Shown: positions 49,700 through 62,517 of the stretch, one piece after another
Layout of the letters: every line of letters starts with the position of its first letter
Numbering within the stretch: the first letter of the stretch is position 1
Assembly (NCBI RefSeq): GCF_016859285.1
Contig: NC_053415.1
Span: forward strand, 4,341,001-4,405,000
Length of the DNA stretch: 64,000 bases
From: Xiphias gladius
Taxonomy: Eukaryota > Chordata > Actinopteri > Istiophoriformes > Xiphiidae
Direction: 5' to 3'
The notes under the pieces: generated by a model
What the model was told of the DNA's origin: nothing
The model's input: the letters and a program-made list of their open reading frames with translations, nothing else
The model's database searches: none
Translations under genes and position numbers: made by a program

Positions 49700-52600
49700 A
49701 TGATGTGGAGATTGGTGAGCTGCACACTGTGCTTCTTTGTCTTTTCACAGCCCACCCTACGGTCTGTTTGGGCCACGGAACATGAGCTGGGCGGCGAGGT
49801 CAAGATCGAAGTTCTGTTTAAGCCCGAGCAGTGCACTCAGAAGAGTAAAAAAGGAGATCTGATGAACGTTCATTACGATGGCTTCCTCGCCAAAGATGGT
49901 TCCCAGTTCTACTGCAGGTTGGTGGCTTGAGAAAGAACTTAGCTGCAGTTTACAAACCAGTTTGATATTTTGAACTTTGACACAGACACTTGTATTTAGA
50001 TTATTCCTATTGTCTGGAGTGAGTGATGACTGATCACTGAAAGTCTAACATTGCATCCTGTATGCTATTATTTCGGTTCCAGTCGATCAGACAAAGATGG
50101 GCACCCTCAGTGGTTTGTCCTGGGTGTTGGACAAGTCATCAAGGGCCTCGATATTGGGATGATGGATATGTGTACTGGAGAGAAACGAAAAATAACCGTT
50201 CCATCTGCCCTGGCATTTGGAGAAAAAGGCAAAGGTGAGTAAATGTAGCAGACAGGGACTTTCGTTTACAGTGTATTCTCCACAGTATGATTACAAAATA
50301 ACATTTTGTCTCTTACTAGATTATGTGATTTTATGATTCTCATGAACTACAGCTCAATTATACTTTATACCAGGGCTGACCGAACAACTTATTACCTTGA
50401 CCCATTCATACAACTGCGTATATCAGGTTATCTGGCCGCCACCATTCTCAGCTTGAAGTCTGTGACATCACTTTAAACACCACTGCCAAACCACAGACTT
50501 ACAAAAAAGGACATAACATAGAAAGGGGAACTCCTATGATTAGGTTTTGCACTTCCATTCATTTGGCGGACCTGCAAGAGACAGATTTGAAAAAGAATGG
50601 TCAAAATTGATGCACCGGAGGCAGAAATATCAAGTCAAGCTCCGAAAACACTGCATCCTAGGTTTCCCGCAGCGCAGATCGCTGGCATCCTTTCATTAAA
50701 CACTCTGTGTCTGATAAACATCCAAGTTTTAAAAATATCCTCATCCTGAGTAGTACTCCTCATACGTAAACTGATCTCCATGTGTAAAGTCGGGGGAGTG
50801 CCTTTTTGAATAAGTACCAAAAAGGTTTCTGTTGCATTACTGTGCAATTAAAACTCTGCACCAAAAATGTTCATGTCCGAATGTTCTCTGTGATGGACCA
50901 ACTGTTTCGAGCAAGTTTCATGCCTACGAGTTGCTTTTCATGCCTCACTGACATTAACCCATGTCAGTGGCCACATGGAACATGCATATGTTGGGATTAA
51001 TGAGCTAAAAACAATATTACTACTTATACAGACTTTTAGACTGATTACCAACTGTATTGTGTAATACTGTTCTGGTGGTGGAAGAGATGCCTTCATGCTG
51101 TCTTGTTTTCTTTTCACAGCACTTTAGTTGAAAGGGCCTCACACCCCCTCGCAGCGTTTGCTACTCATCCACCATTGGCATGTACTGTAAGCATGCACAG
51201 AGGTCTAAAGGTCTCTGCTTCATTTCTCTCTTTCTTGCCTGCATTGGAGAACTTTCAGAAAACTAACAGCTGACTAGTCCTTTACCTTCAACTACTATTT
51301 CCTAAAACTTCCTCATGTTGTAGTTCATAGATGCACTATGGTATGATCTGATGGTGGCACTGCCTAGCCTGGGATTCTGCATTTCAGGTCTGATCACTCT
51401 GATTTCACTCTTTGTCTATGGAAGAAATGGTTTTGCTGAGCGTGCATGCTTTTGTTGCCCATGCACCAGTTTATATACAGTCAAACCCATCCAAGGTTGT
51501 GAGCTGAGTTTTTTCTCTCTGTCCTACTCATCAAAAGTAACAACTTTAATTGCATGTTGCTCTAGTTTGAACATTGTCTCTTCTTAACAAGGTATTAAAT
51601 CACTTACCAGGTTTTATATTTTGTAGAATTTTAATCTTGAAACCAGATGTTTCTTTTTCCATTTATGTTCCATTTTGTTCAGTTCATCACAAAGTCTGAA
51701 AATACAGGTAAACCTCCAACCAGATTAACTCAGTAAAAAAAAAGGTTTCCTTTGAAATGTAGCTCCCATTCCTCCTGAAATGCAGTCAAATTGACTTCAC
51801 AAGGTAGAGCATGATCAAATGTAAGTCGTAATTACTAATGTAGTCATTACGGTATGAGTCATGATTATGGGATTATAACTGCCGGTCTTTTAAAATCTCA
51901 GTGTTCTGTTTTTTTCCTCCTTCTGAAATAGATCCAGTGCCACCCAATGCGACGGTGGTCTTTGAGGTGGAGGTCTTCTCGGTGTCCAGGGGACCACGCA
52001 GCATGGAAGCTTTCAGAGTCATTGACCTTGATAAAGACAAAAGTCTCACAAAGGCTGAGGTAAGTATCAGTTAGAAGACGTTCATCATCACAAAAGTAGC
52101 TCAGACCGGAGGAAAAGAGCTAAAAGCGCTCGTTTTAAGTTCATATGCAAAAAATTAACTCCCGGGCCCTTATTAAACCCCTTCTCCTCTCACCTTCTGT
52201 GAAATGTGTTGGTTTTATTTTATTGACTCAGATATTCTTTTTTGTATTTTTGTGAGGATAACGTCTGGCCACTGATTTGCTCCGTGGGTTTATTTAACAT
52301 ATTATTTAGGAAAATGCAACGCATAGGTCAAGCCCAAGACCGAAAAAAAATGTCTAATGCTAGATGTTAACACCTTCTTTTTGTCATGGGGACATGGCTA
52401 AGTAACAGCTTTTTGCGAAAGACACTTATTTTCTTTTTCTCCCCAAGGGATGGCTGAGCAGATCAATACCACTCGCACGTCTGTACGTTAAGCCCAGCGC
52501 TAAAGACCGGAGGCTGTTAGCTTAACTAAGAAATACTTACAGCATGTAACTCCCCCTATAACCACAGTTTTTTTTAACATTCTGCTTATGTACAGATTTA

Positions 52601-52985
52601 ACAAATGAGATTCATTTCATGAAGTAAACTGTGGTGGTGGTGATAGGCATATTTTTGAATTTGGAGAGCGCCACACTAGCTGTTTCACCCTGCTTCCGGT
52701 CTGTGCGCTAAGTGAAGCTAAAGTATGCTAGTTGCCTGCTGGCTCTAGTCTCATACTTAAAGTCCAGTGCATGTCTTTTATTTATTGTGTATGTGACTAA
52801 TAAAGGGTTTCATTTATTTTCAGGTAAAAGAATATTTGAGAGTGGAGGATGAAAAAGGAGGGAATGAAAAGGGTGACCCTTTCTATGAGAAGATTATGGC
52901 TGATATATTTCGCAAGATTGACCACGACAAAGATGGAATGATCAGTGTAAAGGAGTATAATATTTATGGACATGACGAGCTTTAG
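49700..52985 (+). CDS. fkbp7: ER peptidyl-prolyl isomerase FKBP7 (FKBP plus EF-hands)
   Basis: A proline isomerase/chaperone partner of the ER lumen. Exons 49700-49917, 50083-50234, 51932-52059 and 52824-52985 join in phase and give 219 residues (human 222). A hydrophobic signal peptide (LVSCTLCFFVF) leads into a single FKBP domain (GDLMNVHYDGFLAKDG, WFVLGVGQVIKGLDIG, GEKRKITVP). Two EF-hands follow, DLDKDKSLTKAE and DHDKDGMISVKE, and the protein ends in the ER-retention signal HDEL. Two adjacent ATGs at 49700 and 49703 are both possible starts. Compared with human, the loop after AFGEKGK is a few residues shorter. It is head-to-head with gls and tail-to-tail with osgepl1. Confidence 0.95.
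50421..50517 (-). repeat. Inverted repeat partner A (fkbp7 intron)
   Basis: Its reverse complement matches 54784-54879 closely over nearly 100 bp, sharing 'GTGGTTTGG.AGTGGTGTTTAAAGTGATGTCACAGACTTCAAGC' in overlapping parts and 'GGTGGCGGCCAGATAACCTGAT'. It is a dispersed repeat, probably a SINE or DNA-element fragment. Its right neighbour, 50575-50640, also resembles 61775-61850 in inverse orientation. Confidence 0.8.
52430..52770. repeat. Diverged copy of the foldback MITE family in the last fkbp7 intron
   Basis: 'AGACACTTATTTTCTTT', 'AGATCAATACCACTCGCACGTCTGTACG' (in parts) and 'AGGCTGTTAGCTTAACTAAG' correspond to the left arm of 4845-5390. 'GCGCTAAGTGAAGCTAAAGTATGCTAGTTG' (in parts) corresponds to the inverted right arm. 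Confidence 0.55.
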
Positions 52986-54255
52986 TGTCGCAATCGTTGA
53001 CCCAGGTCATTTCTCAGTTATCGGATCAATTAGACATTCAATTAACCAAGAATAGTTAACGGGACAATCCACCCGCAGATGTTCTCACACTGTCAGAAGT
53101 CTGTTTATTATTTTCACTCAAGTCTGGGTCATATCTTTGTATTTTTTTTTTGGTCCAACCACTTTACTTCAGCATGCCTCATCCCCTCTTCTTCAGTCAG
53201 TGGTTTCCTACCCCTACATTCAAGTCTATCGAAGAAGCAGAAAAGTGTATCTCTTCCTTGTCTGTAGTTGAGTTCTCCCCATATCATTTTTCATCAGTTA
53301 AATGGCTTTTTTTTTTTTTAAATCCTTCTGCTGTGAAAAGACTCTAGCTGTGAATATCGCAATGAGATATCCCATTGTCCATGTTTGACCAGTTATCCAT
53401 GATAATGATATGAAATTTCTCACAGGCTCCTCCTTGATCTACTGTGGCTTGGATTGTGTTTCCCCAGTATGTCGCTTTGGACAGAAGCATCTGCCAAATG
53501 AATGTAAAATGTAAAACATCAAAGACCTAAATGGGATCCGAAATGCTGGGGAATCACCCTTAGCTGTTTTTTTTATAAAAAGTCTTTAAGAGTTTAAGGG
53601 TGGATTAGTCCTTTAAAAAGCAGACAGGTTAGAAGTGTTTTGAGGTATTTGGAGTCCCCAACACGAGTTGACTAGCCTCCCAATTTTAATACCAAGTATT
53701 AAACTATTCAAGTAAGAACATCCGCAACCACGGTGAAAACTATTACTTTTCTGCAAACACCACCAAATTTTATTATTTGAAATGTGGTATATTTTTTGGT
53801 GAAGATTGACTCAATTTGCAGCACAACGTACAAACCACATGATTGCACAACGTTTTGGAATCAGGGGCTTTGAAACTGGAACAGGACTGTCATGTGAGAA
53901 CTGAGACGATGTTTTAAGCTGACACAAGAAAAAATAGCTCCAACTTTCCTACTTCCCTGTGAGGTTTTTTCCTGCCCTCTGATATGCAATATTGCGCGAG
54001 TCCACGCAGAGAGGTGACTGCTATATTTTTTGAGTCCCACTCTTTTTGAAACACTTCTCAGATTAAATGTTTGTTATAAACAAACGTAAACTAAATGAAA
54101 TGTGGCAGTGGCTTGAATATAATTGTTGATGAAATGGACTTTTATATGCATTGTGGTTTGTCAGAAATGTTTTACAAGTTTAGTGTACATCTTTTAAGGC
54201 CAAAAATCAGGATTATCATTGTATTCAGCTGAACCGTTGTTGTATTTAGAAACAC

Positions 54256-54261
54256 AATAAA
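54256..54261 (+). terminator. fkbp7 polyadenylation signal candidate
   Basis: AATAAA in 'ACACAATAAAAAA', 1.27 kb past the stop. It would give a long 3' UTR; the stretch between shows no gene. Confidence 0.5.
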
Positions 54262-54783
54262 AAAAACCCATATTACATGTGTAAAACTACAGTACGTCTC
54301 ATGTAATTCAGATTTTCCTCCTTGGTTGCAGCCATGGATTTGTGGGCTTTTTGAGATCTTGCATTTAACTTCCATCTTAGGTTGATTTAGCAGACATGAG
54401 AGGACGGACCTCGTAAGACAAATGTTTTTTAGTGTTATGTGTTTTTCTGAGGGGTGTGATTTTATGACCTAAATTGATGAGTTTTTCATGTTTTCCAGGT
54501 GTGTTGTATTTTTTTCAACATCAGGTCAGCTACTGTAGCAATTTCCCTCCAGTGTGTGTTGAGGTGCACATACATACACTCACCACTAGAGGGAAATGCT
54601 TAGCCAATAAGATAAAAACCTACGTTTAAGTAACATCTGCTCCACAGGGGCAGCGCAGAAGTTTGTGGGATGGAATCCTGTCTTTAGCCTGCATGAAAGG
54701 GACACTTAAATAGATGCAGAACATGCAGACAGTAGCTTTGTTATTGAAATTATCTGCTCATCCAACCTCACATTTTCCTTAGT

Positions 54784-54879
54784 AATGTCCTTTTTTGTAA
54801 GCCTGTGGTTTGGTAGTGGTGTTTAAAGTGATGTCACAGACTTCAAGCAGAGAATGGTGGCGGCCAGATAACCTGATTT
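54784..54879 (+). repeat. Inverted repeat partner B (downstream of fkbp7)
   Basis: Near-identical inverted copy of 50421-50517, beyond the fkbp7 polyadenylation signal. The two copies enclose the 3' half of fkbp7. Confidence 0.8.
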
Positions 54880-55624
54880 AACATTTTCTTAGTTTAGTGC
54901 CCTTTTTTTTAATCCTAGGATCTTTGACTAGCAAGCGAGCACAGCCCAGGTTTTTCTCTCATTTCAGCTAGGAGGCACATTAAATGGCTTTCACTTGTAT
55001 TGAAGGACATGGTAAAACTTTGGTTTTGATATTTGTGGGGATGATACTACGAGAAAGGACAGAATGGGCTTACATACAAAGGCAGAGTAAACACTTCACT
55101 TTCCTTCTTGACAGTAAGTTCATCTCAGCATTCATGCAGCAAAAGCGGGCTTGCTGTGTATAGAATCAAATAGATGTGAGTGCACATTCAGGAAAAAGGA
55201 GCAACAAAACTAAAGACAAAACTTCCCAACTTTTAAAATGTGAGCACTTCCATGATGTTTATAAACCTCAGATTGTTGCTTCAATCCTCAAGATGATCAA
55301 ATACTGCATGTATGATTCCACAGAAAGGTGGTATGTCCTAGTTAAACTTACTGCTTACCACAACAAGAGGAACTTATCATGCGGTATATACTAATCATTA
55401 TACAGCGTAAAACACCTCTGTAGAATTATGAGACATCTATAATTTTTAATATTGTTTGGTTGGCTACTTTCAATAAGCTGAACTCATTCTTTGGAGTGGC
55501 AAACCCTATGGCTTTATTGTTTGAAAAAAAATCTACTAGCAAACTCCAAAAGATTTCACTCTGATGGATTTTGTTTTCAGTTAGTTTTGTGAGAGATATT
55601 TTTAACTGAGATGTTTAAAAACAC

Positions 55625-55630
55625 ATTTAT
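55625..55630 (-). terminator. osgepl1 polyadenylation signal candidate
   Basis: tttatt on +, AATAAA on -, about 110 bp past the osgepl1 stop. Confidence 0.45.
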
Positions 55631-55739
55631 TAATAAATACCTAATGTGCTTTATACAGATATACACAGTATATACGTTGACCTGGGAAAATCCAGGGGTG
55701 ACAAAACAACCTTTTGCACAGGAGAAAAGCAACAGTCAG

Positions 55740-58704
55740 TCAGTTGGGGATCTTGATCCTGACTGGTGGCAACCTGATCGCTGCGGCTTTCACCTCTGCT
55801 GTCATATCAACACCCAGCGGCGCCCTGGAATACAACAGTCATGTTAGCCAGTGTTCATTCAATCAGCAGTACAGATAAATGGGACTGGAACAGTTTGGTT
55901 TGGTGTCGCAATTAACTTTTCACTGACATTTTAGATGAAGTCCCTGTCAGTGTTCAGTGACTTACTTTGGCTCATAGCAGACATCTACATTTGGAGGCAG
56001 TATCCCTTTCCCTTCCCTCAGGCGTTCAACACCGTTCCTGGTAAAAGAAAAATGAGCCAGACTTCCACATTAAATCAGGTCATAAAATCTGATTCACTCT
56101 TAAAGTTTTCACTGATAATCCTGACGATACACACACCACGCAATCATCACTCCGTTGTCAGTGCAGAATTTGGCTGGAGGACAGAGCAGTCGTAGTCCTG
56201 TCGTCTCAGTGATAACGGCCAAAGCCTTTCGTATATACTGGTTACTTGCAACTCCTCCAGACAGCACCTAGAAAAAAAAAAAAAAAGCTACTTATGAAAG
56301 CTTCAAATCTCCATGTATATACACAATGTTCTTTGATTTAACAGATAAAACTGACTTTATTCTATAATTTTCTCATTGTCAACCAAAACCCATGTTCTTG
56401 TGTTCCTTCTAAATACATAAATCCTTAAAAATGGGTCTTAAATACAATTTTCATGTTTTAAAAAGGCTCAGTAATTTCCTAAAAAGGCTGAGCACTGTAC
56501 TTTTTAGCAAATGTTATTCAGACAGGAGGAAATAGTGCATTTGTTGAGGAGTATTTTCAGCCGGAAATTAATTAACATTTGAGTGAGTATTTATATCAAA
56601 ATTGTTGACAATAAGAGAAATATGATAATGTAAGAACAATGTGATAAGACCAGAAGTAAAATAAGATCGAAGACCAGAAACAGTGCAGACATTCTTTCAT
56701 CAACCTTCTAATTAAGTTTATAGGGTAAAATTAAATTCAGTATTACATTTTTAACCACTGAGTACCCAATGATTACGACACTGGCGGTAAATACTATTGT
56801 TGCATTGCTTTAAAAGGTCGGTGCCAGCTTTGCAACAAACTTTTTTTCATTAATTATGTAAAACGCAAACACTCACCAAGGTGGGGCTGCTTGATGGCAG
56901 CAGGCCATTTGCCTTACAGAACAAGATGGCACGGTGTGTGCGCTTTGCAAGATGAGTGGCAACAGTGTGCTGTGTGGCAGCTGCAATGTCATTCACACAG
57001 GACAGTAGTGTCCCCTGTTCTATACCTACGGAGGGAGGAAAGAAAGGTTACAGAGGTTTTACAGTAGAATCTCATTTATCTAGACCACTGGTTCCTAAAC
57101 TTTTATCTGTCAACTGATAACAATACTGGAGAAGCTAACAAAAGGGGCTAAGTACAATTTTATTGAAATAACATTATCAAGAACTTGAAATGCGCGTTTA
57201 ACGTCTGTTTGTGATATGTTTTTGGTGTGCAAATGAAAAATGCTAATTAAACTTCGGCCAAACTGCCAGTTTTTCCTAAAATAAACCTGTCAAACCTCTT
57301 TTCATTTTGTATTTAGTTCTACTTTCTACCTTTTCTTATTTCTCAGATCCGACTTGTCATAGTAGGGAAAGCACAGCTGTGACAACTAACATCACCAATT
57401 TCAGCAAATGCAGCAACTCATGTTATTAATTACACCTGTGTTTGACAAGTCAAAATGTCTTCTGTGAAAAAGATATATTCCGCTTTAGTTTCTCTCCACA
57501 TTCTTCTCCCTGGTCATATGCAAAAGGACCAAAATTTATGAATTCATGTTTCAAATTATGCTCCATAACTCGTTTATTACTTCCTGAAAAACTAGCAACC
57601 GGAAGTAAACTTTTCACACAGTTGATTAAATACAGGTCTTGGGAAAAACTACACTGTAGTAACAAAATGCATTCGTAGGGTTACTGTTAGTTGTAAATGT
57701 GTGGTTACATGGAGACCTCATACCTTCCTCTGCCTCTTTTTTTATTATCGTCATTGTAACTTGATTCCGTAGTCCAGCGAAAGAAAAGCAACAGTCATGA
57801 GTTTGCCCCATAGGTGTCCTGAAAGGGAACCTCATCCTGTCACCATTCTTTGCCAGAAGCTCTATAGCTTGTCCTCCACTTAATGTGGAGCACTGCGGGT
57901 GTTTTCTGAGGGACAAACGTCTCGCCACCTGCGAATCCACACAAAAACAATATCTGTTGTGTTCAAGATCAGACACTGAGCACCATGACCAGCAGCCAAT
58001 GTTAGTTTGAAGGTATTACTTTATCCAGTGTATCCCCTGGAGCTTCGTCTAGAGTGCGACCCAGAAGCAGAAAGTCGTCGACTCCTCGAGCCACAGCAAG
58101 GAGTGAGTGACCACCAGAAACAAGCAGGACCAGGAAGGGGAAGGCGACGGGATGAAGCATCCTGACTGTCAGGGCATGGGCTTCCATGTGGTGAATGGGG
58201 ATGAACAGCTTGTTGTGCTGCTTCACAAACCTCTGACTGAACTTAAGGCCGATGCCCAAGCTCAGGGCCAAGCCTGGCTTCACTGTGGTGGCCACAGCCG
58301 AGAGCTGGCTTGGGTCCACATCGCTTCTCTCCAAAGCCTGCCGGACCACACGCTCTATGTTTTCTCTGTGGAGGTGTTGTGCCACTGTGGGGATGATGCC
58401 ACCAGCCCTACATTATTTGAGAGGGAAGCACGTATGTTGAAACAAATCCCTAAATACAGACCTTGATAAGTGAATACAGCTCTGACACCCACCTCAGATG
58501 TACTTCTTTCTGTGAATGTAGAGATTCTCCCAGTATTGCACCTTTCTCGTCCAACACAGCAGCTCCAGTGTCATCGCAGCTTGTCTCAATGCCCAAAACC
58601 AGCCTGGAGCAGGCGGCTTTTCCAAATGAAGGACAGCACCAAAGTGTGTGTTTAAACTGCAGCAGCCTTTGCAGAATTTTAACTTTTGAAGGGAACATGG
58701 TCAT
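55740..58704 (-). CDS. osgepl1: Mitochondrial tRNA t6A37 threonylcarbamoyltransferase OSGEPL1
   Basis: A TsaD/Kae1-family enzyme that transfers the threonylcarbamoyl group to A37 of ANN-decoding mitochondrial tRNAs. - strand exons 58493-58704, 58020-58407, 57724-57928, 56877-57025, 56137-56267, 55966-56037 and 55740-55824 join in phase to 413 residues (human 414). Landmarks: LVLGIETSCDDTGAAVLD near the N-terminus, PTVAQHLHRENI, the metal-binding HMEAH in PIHHMEAHALT, LVSGGHSLL, APGDTLDKVARR, FSFAGLRNQV, VLSGGVASNQYI and CTDNGVMIAWNG. All catalytic motifs are intact. The basic first 30 residues suit mitochondrial import. The start at 58704 follows an in-frame stop; a second Met is two codons on. 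Confidence 0.95.
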
Positions 58705-60263
58705 GAACCTAATGGTAGCCGCCTTGGGTTAAAGTACTCGAGTAACTCAGGGTGACCTCAACTCAGTTCCCATTTAATTTTAAACTAATAGAATAAAATT
58801 AAATTAAACAGTAAAAACAAAAAACAAAACACAAAAAATCATATTCCAACCGCATCTCAGTAGGTTTCAGAGCAACAGACCAGTCGAAAAACATTTGAAG
58901 CACGGGGTTACTTGCTATTTCGTGTTCCAACGCCGTCCGGCGGCGTCACATGTAAATAATTCCGTGCACCGGCAAATTTGTGACTTTAGATTAAGTTCAT
59001 AGGGCAGAGATTAAGTTCAAAGTCATTAACAATGAAATGGGACTACATCTTAAACATTCTACCTGTCAAATTTATTTTAAAAATCCAACAATGTGAAAAA
59101 TCATATAGAAAATAACGCATGCTTTCGTCCAGGGGACATTTTAGTACGGTGCACAGGAGAATAAGCATGGAGTCGAGAAGATAAGTAGGATTTTTGAAAC
59201 GGTATTTAATTGAAAGCATTGACTTCGAAAAAGGTAAAGTAGAGTTTGGTCTCATTGAGTGGCTAAAATATATCCGTTGTAGGTTTCTGTATTTTGCGGC
59301 GCTGTTCCGGTGACGTTACAAACTGGTGTTTCAGAACGTGCCTTTTTAGTGGGCTTTGCTGCCTTCGCGGGTACCAGAAATGTCGTACTTCTGATAAAGC
59401 CGCATAGTAACTCACGAACAAAGTGATGCATCGTTGGGAAAGCTTGCCAGAGATGCTGAGACATTTGCCGAAACAGCCAATGTTGTATAAAGGCACCGTA
59501 TTGATGTAAGAGGTGGTATATTTGAAATAAAAACATGAAACAAACGGACATTGTTCTTTTATGTCACGGCATCGTCAGGCAGCGCTGACTTGAGGGATTA
59601 ATTGAAGGAATCGCCACTTAAAAACAGCTGTTTAAAGCTGCATTGATGTATTGTTTCCGACCCAATGCACTTTATTTGGAGTAGCATAAAGGCATCTTTA
59701 AAACTTGAAATTTCTTATATACGCTAACATGGAAGGAACCATGTAAATTTCTACCTGATTTTATCGTGAGATTTTTTCCGTCGCAGCCTGGCTTTTTAAC
59801 TGCAGAGGAACAAACCGGTACCCTTTTCATAGGTGCCAGTGAACTTGTAATCGATCATACAATCTGTTTTGACGCTGTATGTGCTCTGCTTTTCTTGTGT
59901 TGAAGGCATAGAGTGAATGTCAAGGGTTTGAGGAAGCTTGCTAATGCTATCACCACACACGGAAATGCACTGGATCACATGGTTATATGACTGCTGCGGG
60001 TGATGAGGGACGTCCTGTTGCTAGCAGACAGATTTTATCAGCAGCTTGTCCATTAAATAACTTGTACTTGACCTGCACGTATTATTAAATATCGTAGAAA
60101 TTTTAGTAAGATTCTCATTTTAAGTTTTAATTGTAGTAATTATCAGAAATGGCTGTGGTACACTTTATTCTCTGTTAGCAACCACCAGGGAGCTTAGCCA
60201 GCATTAGCATTTTTTCGACTTGGGTTTTAACAAGAAAATTATGTTGCCTTTTCTAAAGGAGAC
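58705..60263. other. Region between osgepl1 and alkbh6 starts (divergent)
   Basis: The two genes are transcribed away from each other, so this 1.56 kb should hold both promoters. A G/C-rich patch CGCCGTCCGGCGGCG lies at about 58930 and a CRE-like TGACGTTA at about 59311. 'TTTTCTAAAG' just before the alkbh6 ATG may be an acceptor of a 5'-UTR intron. A 99-codon - strand open frame at 59252-59551 is not recognised. Confidence 0.45.
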
Positions 60264-60968
60264 ATGGAACACCCAACTTGTATTTTGGAGGAAATGAAGC
60301 AGTTTGTCGTAGTTGATGCTCCACCAACAGTACATTACATCCCAGATTTCATATCTGAAGATGAGGAGTCCTACCTTCTAACGCAGGTCTACAAGTCTCC
60401 AAAAACCAAATGGACTCAGCTGTCAGGCCGAAGGCTTCAGAACTGGGGAGGGTTACCACATCCCAAAGGCATGCTGGCAGAGAAGATTCCTGACTGGCTT
60501 CAAACATACTGTGAGAAAATATCCTCTCTAGGTGCGTTTAAAGGGAAAACAGCCAATCACGTGTTGGTGAATGAGTATAATCAAGGAGAAGGGATTATGC
60601 CTCACGAAGACGGCCCTCTGTACCAACCTACCGTCACCACCATCAGTCTGGGCTCTCACACCCTCCTTGACTTCTACACGCCTGTCAGCAGCCTGGAGGG
60701 CGATGCCCCACAGACAGAGGAGAACCGCTACCTGTTCTCCCTGCTGGTGAGGCCACGCAGTCTCCTGATCCTGCAGGATGAAATGTACCAGCGCCTCCTT
60801 CATGGCATCCAGGCGTGCGCCCAGGACACACTGACTGACAAGGTGGTGAACCTGTCGACTGCCGGGGCCCTGCCAGGAGAGACACTGACACGAGACACCA
60901 GAGTGTCACTGACTATACGCCATGTTCCCAAAGTCATCAAGACAAAGCTTATACTGGGAAGAAAATGA
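60264..60968 (+). CDS. alkbh6: AlkB-family 2-oxoglutarate/Fe(II) dioxygenase ALKBH6
   Basis: A 234-residue AlkB homologue (human 238); the family hydroxylates alkylated nucleic acids or proteins, and the ALKBH6 substrate is not well settled. Starts [11 protein letters not shown]. Iron ligands are His114 and Asp116 in MPHEDGP and the distal His180 in RLLHGI; the 2-oxoglutarate Arg pair is RVSLTIR (213-219). N-terminal landmarks are YIPDFIS and RRLQNWGG. The coding region is one uninterrupted exon, while the human gene is split by introns. An AATAAA at 61962-61967 could end the transcript. The frame is complete, with no decay visible. Confidence 0.94.
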   Translation: MEHPTCILEEMKQFVVVDAPPTVHYIPDFISEDEESYLLTQVYKSPKTKWTQLSGRRLQNWGGLPHPKGMLAEKIPDWLQTYCEKISSLGAFKGKTANHVLVNEYNQGEGIMPHEDGPLYQPTVTTISLGSHTLLDFYTPVSSLEGDAPQTEENRYLFSLLVRPRSLLILQDEMYQRLLHGIQACAQDTLTDKVVNLSTAGALPGETLTRDTRVSLTIRHVPKVIKTKLILGRK

Positions 60969-62517
60969 AGAAAGACCATCAAGCATAATATCAATGGACA
61001 TCTTATCCAGGCTGCTTTATGAATTATATTGCACATGTCTATAACGGATCACTTTTAGCCTTTTAAAACATCTACGCTGCCACAAGTGATCTCACTGTAC
61101 CTCTGGAGCTGTAGTAGCTTTTCAATTTATAGTTGTGACCAACCAAATGTTTGGCTTTCTCAGTTGATAAATGATTGTAATCAACTGATTGTCAGAACTG
61201 GAATCAGTTTTTGTTGATTTGATGAGGTATTTAGTACAGCAATACATACATAAACTAGATATGACAGTATAATTTTGGTTGTGCTTGTTGTATGCATTGT
61301 TTACTTTATGGATTTACTTCACAAAAGAGCTCAACCAGTCCATCACAATGACCCATATTATCAGCTGATCTTAGCTTTGTGCAGATATATTGGAATCAGC
61401 GTATGTGTTTGCTCATAAATAACAAATTTTGATACAGAAAGGCTATAGATACGATCAAAATTAATTTTAAAATGATGTCGTATGCAGTTTGTCCACCAGA
61501 GAGTACTGACAAGTTATTTTTACCCCGTAAATCTTATTGGTCAGTACATATCTTCATCATATCTCTTTAATGGCCACATTTAAAGGGGCATTCCATCAAT
61601 TTTACTCATGAAATTCAGTTTACTAGTCATGAAGTATACTACTTAGCCTATGAAAACAGTTGTGTAATGTCTTAATTGACTCAGGACAAAGCTTTAAGTC
61701 TGAGAAAGTAAGTAAAAGATGTTGCATTATGGGAAATGTAGAATCCAGTGTTTTTGGGGCTTGACCCATACAAGGGACTAGAAGTCAGGATATCTCAGCC
61801 TCTGTCGCGTCAGTGTTGACCATTCTTTTTCAAGTCCATCTCTTATGAATCCATCAGCCTTATGTAAGTGCTGGAGGGGTCAAGGGTTACTCATCAAAAC
61901 TGTTTATGTTAAATATTGGCAAATATATCCTTATCAGATTTTTTAAAAACTCTCACATGTCAATAAATGTATCTGCCTCGAGCTTTCGGTATCAGCTGGG
62001 CTCTACAATAAATATCTACTTTGCACCATAAATGTTTGTGTCACTCAGTGTGTTTATTTGTGTCCAGGCAATCCAAATCAAATTTGATCCAGATGTTTCA
62101 TTTGACACAGCTACAGAGTTTTGGTGGGTTTTTTTTTTTATTGTACATAATAAAAACATGTTTAATTCAAAGCCCTGCAGAAAGCTTGAAAATGTATCAG
62201 GCAGCATTAGCACATTAGGTGTGTCACTTATTAAATAGAGACAGGATTTATTACAAGTTCACTGTTATCTCTGAAGTTTCAACTGGTTTGTTCACGTTTG
62301 AGTGATGAGACCACAAAGTCAATCAACCTTCTCTGTTAAAATAGAGAAAAGCCACAGTGCAAAGGTCTTGATCTGAAGCTGTTGTATTATATAGATCAGG
62401 CTTGTTTTGTGTCCAACACAAAGGAAAGGCTTTGTCATCATATGCTCTGCTGTGCAAATGCACTGACTTTGTTTCACTTTGGTGTGAAATCATATTTCAC
62501 AGGAGGACACCAAAACA
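60969..62517. other. alkbh6 3' UTR and adat3 upstream region
   Basis: No conserved coding frame. AATAAA at 61962 may end alkbh6. A dispersed repeat at about 61560-61850 ('GGGAAATGTAGAATCCAG', 'GTTGACCATTCTTTTTCAAG') is related to 50575-50640. 'ATTTCACAG' just before the adat3 ATG looks like the acceptor of a 5'-UTR intron. Confidence 0.5.

Noticed and set aside
58107..58466. 119-codon + strand frame across osgepl1 exon 2
   Set aside because: Shadow of the real - strand exon, which carries HMEAH and SGGH in frame.
60528..60909. Two - strand frames over alkbh6
   Set aside because: Antisense shadows of a well-supported + strand gene.
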